Source: Plecoglossus altivelis | Taxonomy: Eukaryota; Chordata; Actinopteri; Osmeriformes; Plecoglossidae | Assembly: GCA_036571765.1 (NCBI GenBank) | Contig: BROE01000015.1 | Span: 6,552,474-6,616,473, forward strand | Direction of reading: 5' to 3' | DNA: 64,000 bases | In this document: piece by piece, positions 1-11,255 of the stretch | Position numbering within the stretch: position 1 is the stretch's first letter | Layout of the letters: each line of letters begins with the position of its first letter | Position numbers and translations under genes: made by a program | The notes under the pieces: model-generated | What the model saw: the letters and a program-made list of their open reading frames with translations, nothing else | Told to the model about the DNA's origin: nothing | Database searches by the model: none

Positions 1-638
1 AGCCTTCTCAAATGCGAAGCTCAGGAATTAGTGACATAAGGGGAGATGGAAGGTTTTTCCTCTCTCTCCCTCTCTCCCTCGCTTGCCCTCTGTCTCTCTA
101 TCTATCATCTCTCGCTTTATTCCCCCTCTCTCTCTTTCAGACTCTCTCTATCTCTCTCTATCGCTCTCTCTCCTCTACCTTCGTTCTATTTAAGCTCCAG
201 GTTATTCAGCACTCGGGTCTGACTCCATCATTTCTCTCTGGCTCCCTGCCTGCCTGGCGGGGACAAGCTAAGAAATAGATTCTTCATGTCTGCTGCAGTG
301 CTAATGGAGCAGGTTTAGGAGGCTGTGGCCCACTAAATTACCCATGCTAGCTTCGCAGGGCTTAACCATGTCTTATACAGTCAGGCCCTCTGGGTCACAC
401 TTAACTTGGGAAGGGTTATTGTGGGGTGAGCCGGTACAGAACAGATGGATGTTTGTTGTTGTGCTTAGTCACGCTCCTGGCTACCATCATTTCCTGCCGT
501 GTGCGTTGTCCGCTGTACGCAGATATCCACGTTATATTGCTAGGTTTTTTGGGGGTTTCAAAGAACAGGTTTGCCCTGTTCTTTGAAACCCAACCTGCTC
601 TTCTATACCGTCCTCCCCCCCCCCCCCAACTTCCACAG
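1..638 (+). other. Intron of unc5d-like gene with CT-rich tract and hairpin
   Basis: Non-coding sequence before the first visible exon. A CT microsatellite occupies roughly 57-175. A perfect inverted repeat (553-569 with 575-591) lies just before the polypyrimidine tract (611-627) of the 3' splice site at 638. Confidence 0.6.
553..591. repeat. Perfect 17-bp inverted repeat (hairpin), 5-nt loop
   Basis: Arm GGGTTTCAAAGAACAGG at 553-569 is exactly complementary to 575-591; the loop is TTTGC. It sits 47 bases upstream of the unc5d exon at 639. Confidence 0.9.
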
Positions 639-3600
639 GAAGTGATGTCGGTGGAGGAGGAGAGCACGTCCTGCTACTGCCTGTTGGAGGCCCAGAGCTG
701 CCACCTGTTGCTGGGGCACCCTGGCCGCTACGTCCTGGTGGGAGAACCACTGACTCCGGACGCCCAGAAGAGGCTGAGGCTGGCTGTGTTCGGCAGCCCA
801 GACCCAGCCAACCCCCTGGGCTACACGCTGAGGGTCTACTGCGTGGACGACACCCCGTACGCCTTCCAGGTACGGCGGGGGGAGGAGGGAGAGAGAGTGA
901 GAGAGGGGGGAGTCATAAGAGGAGGAAGCGGTAGACAAGTGGAATGGAGGAGAGTAGAAGGGGAAGGAGAGGGGGAGAGGGTTCTGGGAGAGGAGTGGCA
1001 GGAACTGGCGAAAGAGAGAGGAATGGAGGAGGAGAAGAAGTGGTAGAGGAGAAGTGGAGAGAAGGTTTATTCTTGAGTGCTGGCTGTGTGACTTGCCCCG
1101 CTTCTCTATGTGGTAGCAGTTTACCAGCTGAGGCTGTCTGTGTGGGTGGGTGTCAGTAACCCCTGCCTTACTTCCTCAGAGGTTAGTGTGTTATATCTTC
1201 CTCAGAGGTTAGTGTGTTATGTCTTCCTCAGAGGTTAGTGTGTTATGTCTTCCTCAGAGGTTAGTGTGTTATGTCTTCCTCAGAGGTTAGTGTGTTATGT
1301 CTTCCTCAGAGGTTAGTGTGTGTTATGTCTTCCTCAGAGGTTAGTGTGTTATGTCTTCCTCAGAGGTTAGTGTGTTATGTCTACCTCAGAGGTTAGTGTG
1401 TGTTATGTCTTCCTCAGAGGTTAGTGTGTTATGTCTTCCTCAGAGGTTAGTGTGTTATGTCTTCCTCAGAGGTTAGTGTGTTATGTCTTCCTCAGAGGTT
1501 AGTGTGTTATGTCTTCCTCAGAGGTTAATGTGTGTTATGTCTTCCTCAGAGGTTAGTGTGTTATGTCTTCCTCAGGGGTTAGTGTGTTATGTCTTCCTCA
1601 GGGGTTAATGTGTTATGTCTTCCTCAGAGGTTAGTGTGTTATGTCTACCTCAGAGGTTAGTGTGTTATGTCTTCCTCAGAGGTTAGTGTGTTATGTCTTC
1701 CTCAGAGGTTTGTGTGTTATGTCTTCCTCAGGGGTTAGTGTGTTATGTCTTCCTCAGGGGTTAATGTGTTATGTCTTCCTCAGAGGTTAGTGTGTTATGT
1801 CTTCCTCAGGGGTTAGTGTGTTATGTCTTCCTCAGAGGTTAGTGTGTTATGTCTTCCTCAGGGGTTAGTGTGTTATGTCTTCCTCAGAGGTTAGTGTGTT
1901 ATGTCTTCCTCAGAGGTTAGTGTGTTATGTCTTCCTCAGAGGTTAGTGTGTGTTATGTCTTCCTCATAGGTTAGTGTGTTATGTCTACCTCAGAGGTTAG
2001 TGTGTTATGTCTTCCTCAGAGGTTAGTGTGTTATATCTTCCTCAGAGGTTAGNNNNNNNNNNNNNNNNNNNNNNNNNNNNNNNNNNNNNNNNNNNNNNNN
2101 NNNNNNNNNNNNNNNNNNNNNNNNNNNNNNNNNNNNNNNNNNNNNNNNNNNNNNNNNNNNNNNNNNNNNNNNNNNNNNNNNNNNNNNNNNNNNNNNNNNN
2201 NNNNNNNNNNNNNNNNNNNNNNNNNNNNNNNNNNNNNNNNNNNNNNNNNNNNNNNNNNNNNNNNNNNNNNNNNNNNNNNNNNNNNNNNNNNNNNNNNNNN
2301 NNNNNNNNNNNNNNNNNNNNNNNNNNNNNNNNNNNNNNNNNNNNNNNNNNNNNNNNNNNNNNNNNNNNNNNNNNNNNNNNNNNNNNNNNNNNNNNNNNNN
2401 NNNNNNNNNNNNNNNNNNNNNNNNNNNNNNNNNNNNNNNNNNNNNNNNNNNNNNNNNNNNNNNNNNNNNNNNNNNNNNNNNNNNNNNNNNNNNNNNNNNN
2501 NNNNNNNNNNNNNNNNNNNNNNNNNNNNNNNNNNNNNNNNNNNNNNNNNNNNNNNNNNNNNNNNNNNNNNNNNNNNNNNNNNNNNNNNNNNNNNNNNNNN
2601 NNNNNNNNNNNNNNNNNNNNNNNNNNNNNNNNNNNNNNNNNNNNNNNNNNNNNNNNNNNNNNNNNNNNNNNNNNNNNNNNNNNNNNNNGGGGGGTTTAAG
2701 GGTGGGGTGGTGGGGGTGGGGGGTTTAAGGGTGGGGGGGTGGGGGTATTGAGAGGCGGTGTGGAATGGGGGGGCGGGGGTTAAGGTGTGAGGGGTCATGG
2801 TTCAGGGGTTGAGAGGTCAGACGTGAGGGTTAGGGGTTGTTTGTCCAGTGGTTGAGAGACAAGAGGTCCGCTGGGGTCAAATCCGTCCCGACAAAACAAC
2901 TGAGGACTGAGAAACGTCAAAACTCTCCCTTCTACTTCCTCCCACGTAAAACCCCGTTTTCTCATCTCTCCCTGATAGCTCCGCATCCCCCCGTCTCTCT
3001 CTCCTCGAGAACACGAACACACACACACCGGCACGCCCTGGAACACCACACACACACACACACGCCGGGGTATTGTGTCTAGTTTTGACAGTAGCCCAGA
3101 GAGGCTGTCGTCCTCCTGAGATCTCTGCGTTGTGACAGATGCCGCCGTATCGCAGCGCTGCTTACAGGCACAACTCACGACCTGGACCTTCGCTTGAATC
3201 TGGAAAGATTGCATCGAGGCAGAGCCAGCCTGTTCCTCGTCGTCTCTCTGTCATCCTAGCCTGGGTATTTTGTTCATTTGTACCCTTTTTGTGGGGCTTT
3301 TGTTTAGGCTTCACACGACAAATGATTTCCCCGGCGATCGCCAGCCAGGAATCGATCAGGAAGAAGTAGCCTCCTTCCATTTTCTATCTGCTGTGCCTTT
3401 TGTGCTTGAAACAGAACATACAAACACAAACACTCTCTCTCACACACACACACACACACACCACTACACACACTACTACACACATACAATTGCAAATACA
3501 TTAATGCTCTCATTCTTCCCAGAAGAGGCTACAACAATGCCTGCATATGAAAACCCAACAAGCGCGAAATCACAAAAGACCTTTCATCAATAGAAAATGC

Positions 3601-6600
3601 TTTTCAGAAGAGTAGGGATAGATTTATTTTTATTTTTTTTCATGCTGTGTAGCTTGGTGTGATTTAAGGTGTTTTCACCTGAAACATCAGTTGATTCTTT
3701 GACTTTAGGATTTACTCCTTTTGTCTCCGGATTCGTCGTCACGGTGATCACAGTTCTGGAACAATTTACGAGCGTGGAAAGCACACTTTTTAAGCAGTCC
3801 GTTCACTTGCTTTTCAAATTAATAGGTCGAGGCCCATTCTCCCCTGCTTAACTATAACTGCCAGCGAGCTGTCGAACTTCCATTTTCCTCATCCTGTCAC
3901 CTCCTACCCACGTTGCTGTTGCTCATGCCCGCGCGTGTACCGCACGCCGCATCTACGGCCAACGCCGCAACCCTAAAGCGGCGAGCGGCGTTTTTGTCCC
4001 GTACGCAGGGCGTAACCCGTCTCTCCCTCCCTCTCTCCCCCTATGTCAGGAGGTGGCGTTGGGGGAACGTGGTAGAGGAGGCCGGCTGCTGGAGGAACCC
4101 AAAACCCTGCTGTTCAGAGGGAACTCGTTCAGTCTTCAGGTCTCCATTCAAGACGTCCCCCAGTTCCTCTGGAGCATCAAGCCTTTCACCACCTGCCAGG
4201 TAAGGCCTACCGCTGGGCCTGTGTGTGCGTGGTACGTAGTGGGGGGGCGAGAGGGAGGAAGGGAGGGGAGGGGGGTGTTTGCATATATTTGTGCGTGTGC
4301 GTGGATGGAAACCCAAACTGTTCAATTGGGCGGGTGGTTCTTCCTCTGTCGGAGCCATGCTCCAAGCTCCCTCATTGGTCTGTCAGGCACGTAGCAGACA
4401 CCCCATTGGCTCCTGCTCTGCCCAGGGTGCCCCTTCTCTATCAGCATCCCTCCATCCCCTCCATCCCTTCATCTCTCCCTCCACCGTGGCAGCGTCGGCA
4501 AGGCCAGAGCAGCGGGACTGCACAGCTAGTTATCTTGTCTGTACACACACAGCACACACAACACACACAACACACACAACACACACAACACACAGACACA
4601 CACAGGCACACGCAACACACCGACACACACACGTTCATGCACCAAAACTAATTATGACCCGCAGGCACGCAAGTCTACACACCCACACCCACACACTCAC
4701 CCACACCCACACACACACACACACACATACACACACACACGCATACACACACACACACACATGAGCACACACTACCATGCGCTATCTTCTCAGGGGTCTA
4801 GGTGGCGCATGTTTCATGCTTTCGTGTGATGTTAAGCCTGCCAGTACCATGCCATTAGCAGACAGAACCACAACACTGCCCACAGAATGTCAACCAGCTC
4901 CTGGTAGGAGATAAAGGAGGTAGAAAAGGAGGGGAACGAGTGTTGCCCATGGTGAGGAAGGGAGGGGGGGGCAAGCTTACCTGTAGACAAGACTGGGACG
5001 GGCTGAAACAGACGGGCTGTTTTCAGGTCGTTTATCATGATGGTGGGAGGCGGTCTCCCTGGAGACCGGTCTCCCCGTCCCCTCCCTTGGAGTCGCACGA
5101 CATCCACGACAACAGCTGCTGAAAAGAGAGAAGAAGAAAAAAACACATTTTATAGAGTGTCTGTGCTCTTGTCTCTTTTCCCACTGATTTGAGGTTGTTT
5201 GCGTTGGGGAACACAGGTTCCTCCCATGGGGCCGTGTATCAGTAGACATTGCTCCTGCTCGGAGTCTAATTGATTAGATAACATCATTGATTAACTAAAG
5301 GACCCAATCACCTGGTCTTAATTAATTATGAAAAGCTCAGACAGAGGTGAGAAGGGGCACAGCAATTAGCAGCTGCTCTGAGACAGAGCTAAATGGAGGC
5401 TTTTAATAAGTCTGTATTTCTTCTCTCTCTCTCTCTCTCGCTCGCTCTCTCTCTCTCTCTTCTCTCTCTCTCCCTCTCTCTTCCCCTCTCTCTCCATGTC
5501 TCTCTTTCCCTGTCTCTCTTTCTCTCTCTGTATGCCTGTCTCTCCCCCCCCATTTCCCTCTCCCCACTTACTCTCTCTCTCCCCCTAACTCTCTCCCCCT
5601 CCTCTCCTATATCTCTCTCCCTACTAACTCTGTCTCTCTCTCCCCTCCCTCCCCTCCCTCCCCTCCCTCCCCTCCACGTGCAGGAGTTCTCTTTCTCCCA
5701 GGTGTGGTGCAGTAACCAGAGCCCCGTGCAGTGTGCCTTCCTGCTGGAGCGCTACAGCCGCTCCTCCTCTCAGCTCTCCTGCAAGATCAGCATTCGGCAA
5801 GTCAAGGGCCAGGAGCAGATCCTACAGGTCTACACCTCCGTGGTGGAGGTAGAGAGACTTTTTTCAATCACTCCAACATAGTTTTCTTTTTATGTTGTTG
5901 TTTATTTTCTGACACCCCTCTTTTCCGCTCTTGGTATCCCCCACTCAGAATGAAAAGGGAGTCGTTCCCTTTTTCACCCAGTCAGACTGTACCATCACCT
6001 CCCAGACGGGGTCCAGGGCCTTTAAGATCCCTTTGTCCATCCGGCAGCGGATCTGTGCTACGTTTGACACGGCCAATGCCAAGGGGAAGGACTGGCAGCT
6101 GCTAGCACACAAGCTCCATGTAGACAGGTAACCTACCGCAGATACACACACCTAGAGCCCTGCTTATACCACACACACACACCTCGAGCCCTGCTTCCAC
6201 CCCACACACACCCTGCACTCTCAACACCCCACACACACTCTGGACTCTCAACACCCCACACAAACCCTGCTTTCTCCACTCCACACACAACCCGCACTCT
6301 CAACACCCCACACACACACTGCACTCTCAACACCCCACACACACCCTGCACCCTCAACACCCCACACACACCCTGCTTTCTCCACCCCCACACACACCCT
6401 GCACTCTCCACCCCCCACACACACCCTGAACTCTCCACCCCCCCACACACACACCCTGCACTCTCCACCCCTGCACCCAGCGGTCACAGACAGCAGAGTT
6501 AGGCTCCTCCCTCTCTTCCCTTCCCTCAGGTTCTACCTGGCTTGCTTGACTGTGTTCTGGGCAGGCTGCGTTCATCTTATCATCTGCCACAGAACACGCC

Positions 6601-8222
6601 TCCAAACATTGCATCACATGGATTATATGGATCCTAATGAAACACCGCTAGCCCTGCCCAGACATGAGTCATATGTCAAGCTCTGTCAATTCGATTTCGA
6701 AATGACAAACATCAAAATGAGAGCAACTGAAATGATCGAATTTGTAAACACGGTCTCTGTCTCTCTTTTTTTTATTTTTTTTATTTTGTGCCCAAAAGCT
6801 CTGGGGCCATTTGCATACTAGTAGGTTTTTAATCTGGTGGCTTGCCTCGGTGCCAGGCCTTATCTCTTATCACCAAGCAGCCCTCGGAAATACACTGCTG
6901 ATCTCATTATAGATCGGCATACACAAACGTACACTCGCACGCTGGCAGGGGCGTGCACGCGCTTAGATGGGCGCACGCACATCAAGAGCACGCGTCTGCA
7001 AATGGGCTCACTTTTTCACCCAGAAGCAAAAACGCGTGTGCACACATCACCCTGGTGAGCTTATTTAGTTCCCAGTAAAAGAAGGACTGGCCTCATCACA
7101 CAAACTAGACTAGAGAGGGAGGGCAGATGAAACGCACCAGCCTCATCAAGCAGAGCTTAGCCTCTATCCCTCCCTCTCTTCATCTCTCTCTCTCCCTTCA
7201 TCTCTCTCTCCCTTCCTCTGTTTCTGCCTCCCTCCCTCCACCCCTCCCTTTATCTCTTCCTCCCTCCGCCTCTCTCTCCCTTCATCTCTTCTCCTCATCT
7301 CCCCCTTTCCCCCTCTCTTCCTCCCTCCCCCTGTCCGTCGCTCCCTCCATCCTTTTGTCTCTCCTTGCCCTCCCTCCCTTCCTCCCTTCCTCCCTCCATC
7401 CCTCCCTCCATCCCTCCCTCCAACAAGTGATAGCCCCAGTCCTCCTAGTCTTTCTGAGAAAGCTGTCATATCATGATTTGCCTGGAACGTGAGGGCTTTG
7501 TGCCGTTCAATAACGGATGATCTCTATTCCCTCTGTAGAAAAAGAAACAGTCAATAATGAAGTGCTCTCAGCCATCTCAGCGCCGGGACCTTGGCACAGC
7601 CAGGTCTGCCGGGCGAGAGAGTACGAAGTGGAATGGTTCAAAGTGACTCCTCACTCTTTGTCGTTTGGCGTTCATCTCAGCTGGAGGGGGCGTAGCGGGG
7701 GGGAGAGGCAAAGTTAGCTGGGAGACTGCGACATAAGCCGGCGTGATGAAGAATTTTCATCCGAGGCGAATGGTTTTCGAGCAACTGTGTCAGGAAAACA
7801 AACATGGGTAGTTGAGGAACGGTGGTGGATTTGGGAGCATTTTCAACCCAGTCAGGCCGCCAGCAGCATGTAATGAGAATGTCTCCACCTTGTTAAGCGG
7901 ATTTTTGCAATTATTTCTTTGAGTGTATGGAAGCATCTTCATGCCTGAGAGAAGGAAAGAGGGGGGGCAAAGAGAGAGGGAGAGAGAAAGAGGGAGGGAG
8001 AGAAAGAGAGGGAGAGAGGATGAGAGAGAGGGTGAGAGGGAGAGAGGGAGAGGGAGAGAGAGTGAGAGAGAGACAGAGAGAGGGAGAGGGAGAAAGGGAG
8101 GGGGAGAGAGGAGGATAAGGAGGAGAGAGACAGTGAGAGTGAGAGGTAGAGGGGGAGAGAGAGTGAGAGGGAGACAGAGAAACAGAGAGAGAGAGTGAGG
8201 GAGAGAGAGAGAGGGAGAGAGA

Positions 8223-8269
<47 letters not shown>

Positions 8270-8870
8270 CGAGAGGGAGGGAGAGACAGAGAGTGAGAGA
8301 GAGAGGGAGATGGGTGGTGAAAACACACAGTGTGCATGTCGTGCTGTGAGGGGGCGGTGCTCAGATCCACCACAGTCAAACAGTGCCCTCTGCTGGTTTA
8401 AGAAGCAATAGGCTTGTTGTGGCTGATAATGTACACAGTCAAGGTACATAAACTATGTATTTCTGATAAGGACAGAGCCCTTTGGCGAAAATTAACTTTC
8501 ACTCTTTCTCTGCGCACCCTTTTCCTTCCCACCCCTTCCTCCCCCTTGTCCTCCTCCACTGCCTCTCCTCCCCCTTCTCCGCCTCCCATGACCTTCTTCC
8601 CTTCCTCCTCCTACTCCCCTGCCCCTCCCCTGCCCCTCCTTCTCCTCCCCTGCCCCTCCTCCTCCTCCACCCCTCCGTAGGAACCTGGGCTACTTTGCCC
8701 ATCAGGAGAGCCCATCTGCAGCCATCCTGAGCCTGTGGGAGGCCCAGCATCAGGACTCCGGGGATCTGGACTCCCTGGCCAGCGCTCTGGAGGAGATCGG
8801 CAAGGTGCACTTGTCCAGGGGCACCACCCTGGGGCGCAGCACCGAAGAGCTGGACTCGGAACTCACCTAG
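639..8870 (+). CDS. unc5d: Netrin receptor UNC5D-like, 3' part (five terminal coding exons)
   Basis: Five exons joined in phase: 639-869, 4050-4199, 5684-5848, 5949-6127 and 8681-8870 (TAG). All have AG/GT borders. The earlier exons (Ig, thrombospondin, transmembrane, ZU5) lie left of the window. The first three exons encode the cytoplasmic UPA region; the last two encode the C-terminal death domain, with the stretches IRQRICATFDT, NAKGKDWQLLA, ILSLWEAQ and SLASALEEIGK. UNC5 proteins are axon-guidance and dependence receptors for netrins; UNC5D also binds FLRT proteins. The choice of UNC5D over UNC5B rests on remembered family sequence: ICATFDT, KGKDWQ and ALEEIG fit D better, but the last 15 residues (ending DSELT) match no paralogue I recall. 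The family is secure; the paralogue is likely. Confidence 0.85.
1172..2052. repeat. 26-bp minisatellite, about 34 visible copies
   Basis: Head-to-tail copies of a 26-base unit (TTCCTCAGAGGTTAGTGTGT then TATGTC) with few point variants (CAGAGG/CAGGGG, TTAG/TTAA) and some 28-base copies with an extra TG. It lies in a unc5d intron and runs into the assembly gap, so the true copy number is unknown. Confidence 0.97.
2053..2688. other. Assembly gap (636 N)
   Basis: Run of N between the 26-bp minisatellite and a G-rich repeat; the gap size may be a placeholder. Confidence 1.
2689..2830 (+). repeat. G-rich degenerate tandem repeat, G-quadruplex-prone
   Basis: Many G3+ runs separated by short T/A spacers, with the recurring phrase GGGGTTTAAGGGTGGGG. 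It starts at the gap edge and decays into GGTT-type repeats by about 2840. Confidence 0.8.
2831..4049 (+). other. Intron remainder with CA microsatellites
   Basis: Between the G-rich repeat and the unc5d exon at 4050. It holds (CA)n at about 3008-3063 and 3441-3485 plus unique AT-rich sequence. No exon-like ORF bounded by splice sites was seen. Confidence 0.5.
4541..4762. repeat. CA microsatellite cluster
   Basis: ACACACAAC-type and pure CA repeats, interrupted at 4625-4675, in the unc5d intron between exons 4050-4199 and 5684-5848. Confidence 0.9.
5421..5680. repeat. CT/CCT-rich microsatellite fused to a 3' splice site
   Basis: About 260 bases almost purely pyrimidine, ending in CCCT repeats at 5640-5673 directly before the CACGTGCAG acceptor of the exon at 5684. 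Confidence 0.9.
6160..6475. repeat. CA-containing minisatellite in unc5d intron
   Basis: Repeats of roughly 26 bases built on CCCCACACACACCCTGCACT followed by CTCAA or CTCCA. Starts 30-40 bases after the 5' splice site at 6127. Open reading frames on the minus strand here are repeat artefacts. Confidence 0.9.
6476..8680 (+). other. Large unc5d intron segment with CT and GA arrays
   Basis: Unique AT-rich sequence at 6540-6830, CT/TCCC-rich at 7160-7432, unique at 7433-7930, GA-rich at 7950-8310, then a pyrimidine-rich lead-in (8510-8680) to the last exon. No further exon was recognised. Confidence 0.55.
7950..8310. repeat. GA/GGGA-rich microsatellite
   Basis: About 360 bases nearly purely purine on the plus strand, including a pure (GA)n run at 8231-8262. 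Confidence 0.9.
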
Positions 8871-9475
8871 TCAAGCCCCCGGGGGAGGGAGCTGAGACAG
8901 CGACCTAACACACCTAATCCACTGAAACCAGGGGTACTGGCTAACCGAGCGGAGCCGGAGTTAGGACACACAGCAGACTGCAGGTAGGGACAACCAGGAG
9001 AGACTGACCATGGCTCAGGGTCATCTCAGACCTCAGCCCAACCTAACTGACCTGGGAGAGAGGGGCCAGAGAGGACTGAGTGTACAGGGTGCAGGGGGAG
9101 AGGGGAGAGGGGAACCGCCCGGAGAGGGAGGGGCAGAGCAATCGAGAGACGGGCTGAAAAGGATGGTGGGTGTGCGCCGGTGGGATGTTCCGTCGCTCTT
9201 TTGCGCGGCGGCGGCAGGCGGTGATGGCGGTGGCGAGGGCAGAGACTAAGGAAGGCGTGAGATGGAAAGCGACAGGGAGATAGACGTTTATTTGCGGGGG
9301 GGGAGCCCTTTCAGATCTGTCGTGACCTCCGCCCCCCCCCACCACCCCAAACTCTCCTTATAGGCTGCTTAGTATGTGACGTAATGATGTTGTTGATTCT
9401 TTTCTATCTATCTCTTCATTTGCTCCACCTTTTCTTTCCTTTACCCTCCACGGTGATGGTGTACTGTTTCGCCCC

Positions 9476-9493
9476 CGAGAGAGAGAGAGAGAC

Positions 9494-9532
<39 letters not shown>

Positions 9533-9652
9533 GAGACAAAGAGACAGAGAGACAGAGAGAAAGAGAGACAGAGACAGAGAGCATGAGAGAGAACAAGTCA
9601 GAGACAAAAAGACAGACAGACAGGCAAGCAGGCAGAGAGAGAGAGAGAGAAA
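9476..9652. repeat. GA/GACA microsatellite in the 3' UTR
   Basis: (GA)n mixed with (GACA)n (9508-9531) and a second GACA block at 9608-9626, within the putative unc5d 3' UTR. Confidence 0.9.
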
Positions 9653-10425
9653 GTATGTAATCTCATTCAGACACATTAACCACTCACACTGATTGACAGA
9701 GTAAAGAATCACCTAACTCGCTCCAGTATTAAGGAAGAAGTTCATTATTAACATCGCTGGCGCACACACACACACATACACGCGCGCATTGTATTGTCAC
9801 CTGAACCAGATCAGAGAACGTTTTAGAGTACAATATGCAAACCTTACTCAGTTGTTCAAGATCATACATAGCTGTGTACATGCATTTCCAGTACCATTCC
9901 ACACAGACACACATACTTATTCACAAGAATAGTACAATACAAGTAAAGCAAGAATATATCAATAAGAACGTTCATTTCTTGCTTTGTCCCCCAGTCTTTC
10001 TGTTTCCTGTTATGTTTTTTTATACACTGTAAGAAATTGTCAAACCTGTTTCGTGTGTTTGCTGCATAAGTGTTGAAACATTTAGCATTTATTTATAGCA
10101 TTTAAAGCCTTCATTCAGAATACAGTATCAGGACTTCTGCTTGGTTAGAGTGAACTGACGTAGACCTGGGCGTAGGCTTGGGAACATGGAAAATGCCTAT
10201 AAGGTGTGCTACTCTGTGTCAACCTGTTATAGCACTGACACTGTCTCTTTGTATGTGTGTAGGTTTTGTGTGTGAGGTTCAGTGCGCGTCTGCCCATGTG
10301 AACGTGTCAGAGTGTGTGCGCGCACGTGTGCGTTAGTATGTGTTCCAGGGGATCGAACGTGCTTTTAGCGTGTGCGCTGGCAGACATGCGTGTGTTTGGG
10401 CATACATGGATGTCTGCAGACATGC

Positions 10426-10634
10426 CTGTGTGTGTGTGTGTGTGTGCGTGCGTGCGTGTACGTGTGTGTGCGTGCTCGTGTGTGCGTGCACGTGTGTGTG
10501 TGTGCGCGTGTGCGTGCTCGTGTGTGTGCGTGCTCGTGTGTGTGTGCGTGTGTGTGCGTGCGTGTGTGTGCGTGCGTGTGTGTGCGTGCGTGTGTGTGCG
10601 TGCATGTGTGTGCGTGCGTGTGCGTGTGTATGTG
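10426..10634. repeat. Long alternating GT/GC tract
   Basis: About 200 bases of TGTGTGCG-type alternating purine-pyrimidine with very few breaks (isolated TGCTCG steps). It lies in the putative unc5d 3' UTR. Confidence 0.9.
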
Positions 10635-10961
10635 AACAATCTCTGTGTCCTCCTGAATAATCCAGCCTAGTATTTGAGTTCATGCAGGCGTGTGACATCT
10701 CTCACAAGATCATATCTTGAGCCCCTGTGTTTGTCACAGAGGTTAACTTCAGGCTCTGTGGATTTCACTCGACTGAAAACCATTTGTCAAACTGGGCTAA
10801 GAGTTTCCTTTGACACAAACGCTTTATTTCTAGTGTTTCTGTGTATCGTCTCCTTCATCGGCGCGTTCCTTCTTAGAAGAACCGTACATTTAACATCGTA
10901 GAGCTTCTTCCGTTACTTTTGTTCAAAGTTCAAATCGTATAACTATTTTAAAAAAAGGTTG

Positions 10962-10967
10962 AATAAA
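10962..10967 (+). terminator. Poly(A) signal AATAAA (unc5d-like, proximal)
   Basis: Canonical hexamer in AT-rich DNA at the end of the putative 3' UTR; a T-rich stretch (gtttttattctg) follows directly. Confidence 0.45.
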
Positions 10968-11249
10968 GACGTTTTTATTCTGAAAGTTAATATTATGTCA
11001 TGACTGTGTATACAGTGAGGTGCGTCTTTTAGTTCACACCATAGCACACTCATACATTTTCTAGTTGGTTTGGACTGAGTTCTCTTTTAAAAAAAACCCG
11101 CTCTAGAGTTTGAATGTTTATGTGAAGCAGGTGAATTGTGTGAAAATTATGCTGCTTATCACTATTTGATGTATACTTTAAACCAATTTTCTGTTATCAA
11201 TTTTCTTTCTTTAACACGATTTGCAAATGTATATACTATTATGTTTGGA

Positions 11250-11255
11250 AATAAA
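11250..11255 (+). terminator. Poly(A) signal AATAAA (unc5d-like, distal)
   Basis: Second canonical hexamer about 290 bases after the first; alternative end site for the same UTR. Confidence 0.4.

Noticed and set aside
1172..2052. Possible CRISPR-like array
   Set aside because: Direct repeats without unique spacers, in vertebrate intronic DNA: a minisatellite.
2007..2798. Long frames spanning the N run on both strands
   Set aside because: Produced by translating undefined bases; no information.
5052..5067. Short palindrome GGTCTCCCTGGAGACC
   Set aside because: Too short to mean anything alone in repeat-rich intron DNA.
6102..6617. Gly/Val/Cys-rich minus-strand frames in the unc5d intron
   Set aside because: Generated by the CA-containing minisatellite.
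7790..8449. 219-aa Ser/Leu frame on the minus strand, and similar Leu-Ser or Arg-Glu frames at 5393, 12660, 26282, 27802 and 38154 (left part)
   Set aside because: Translations of CT/GA microsatellites; frame is open only because the dinucleotide repeat contains no stops.
10307..10698. His-Thr and Cys-Val rich frames over GT/CA arrays
   Set aside because: Repeat translations within a 3' UTR, with no splice or start support.
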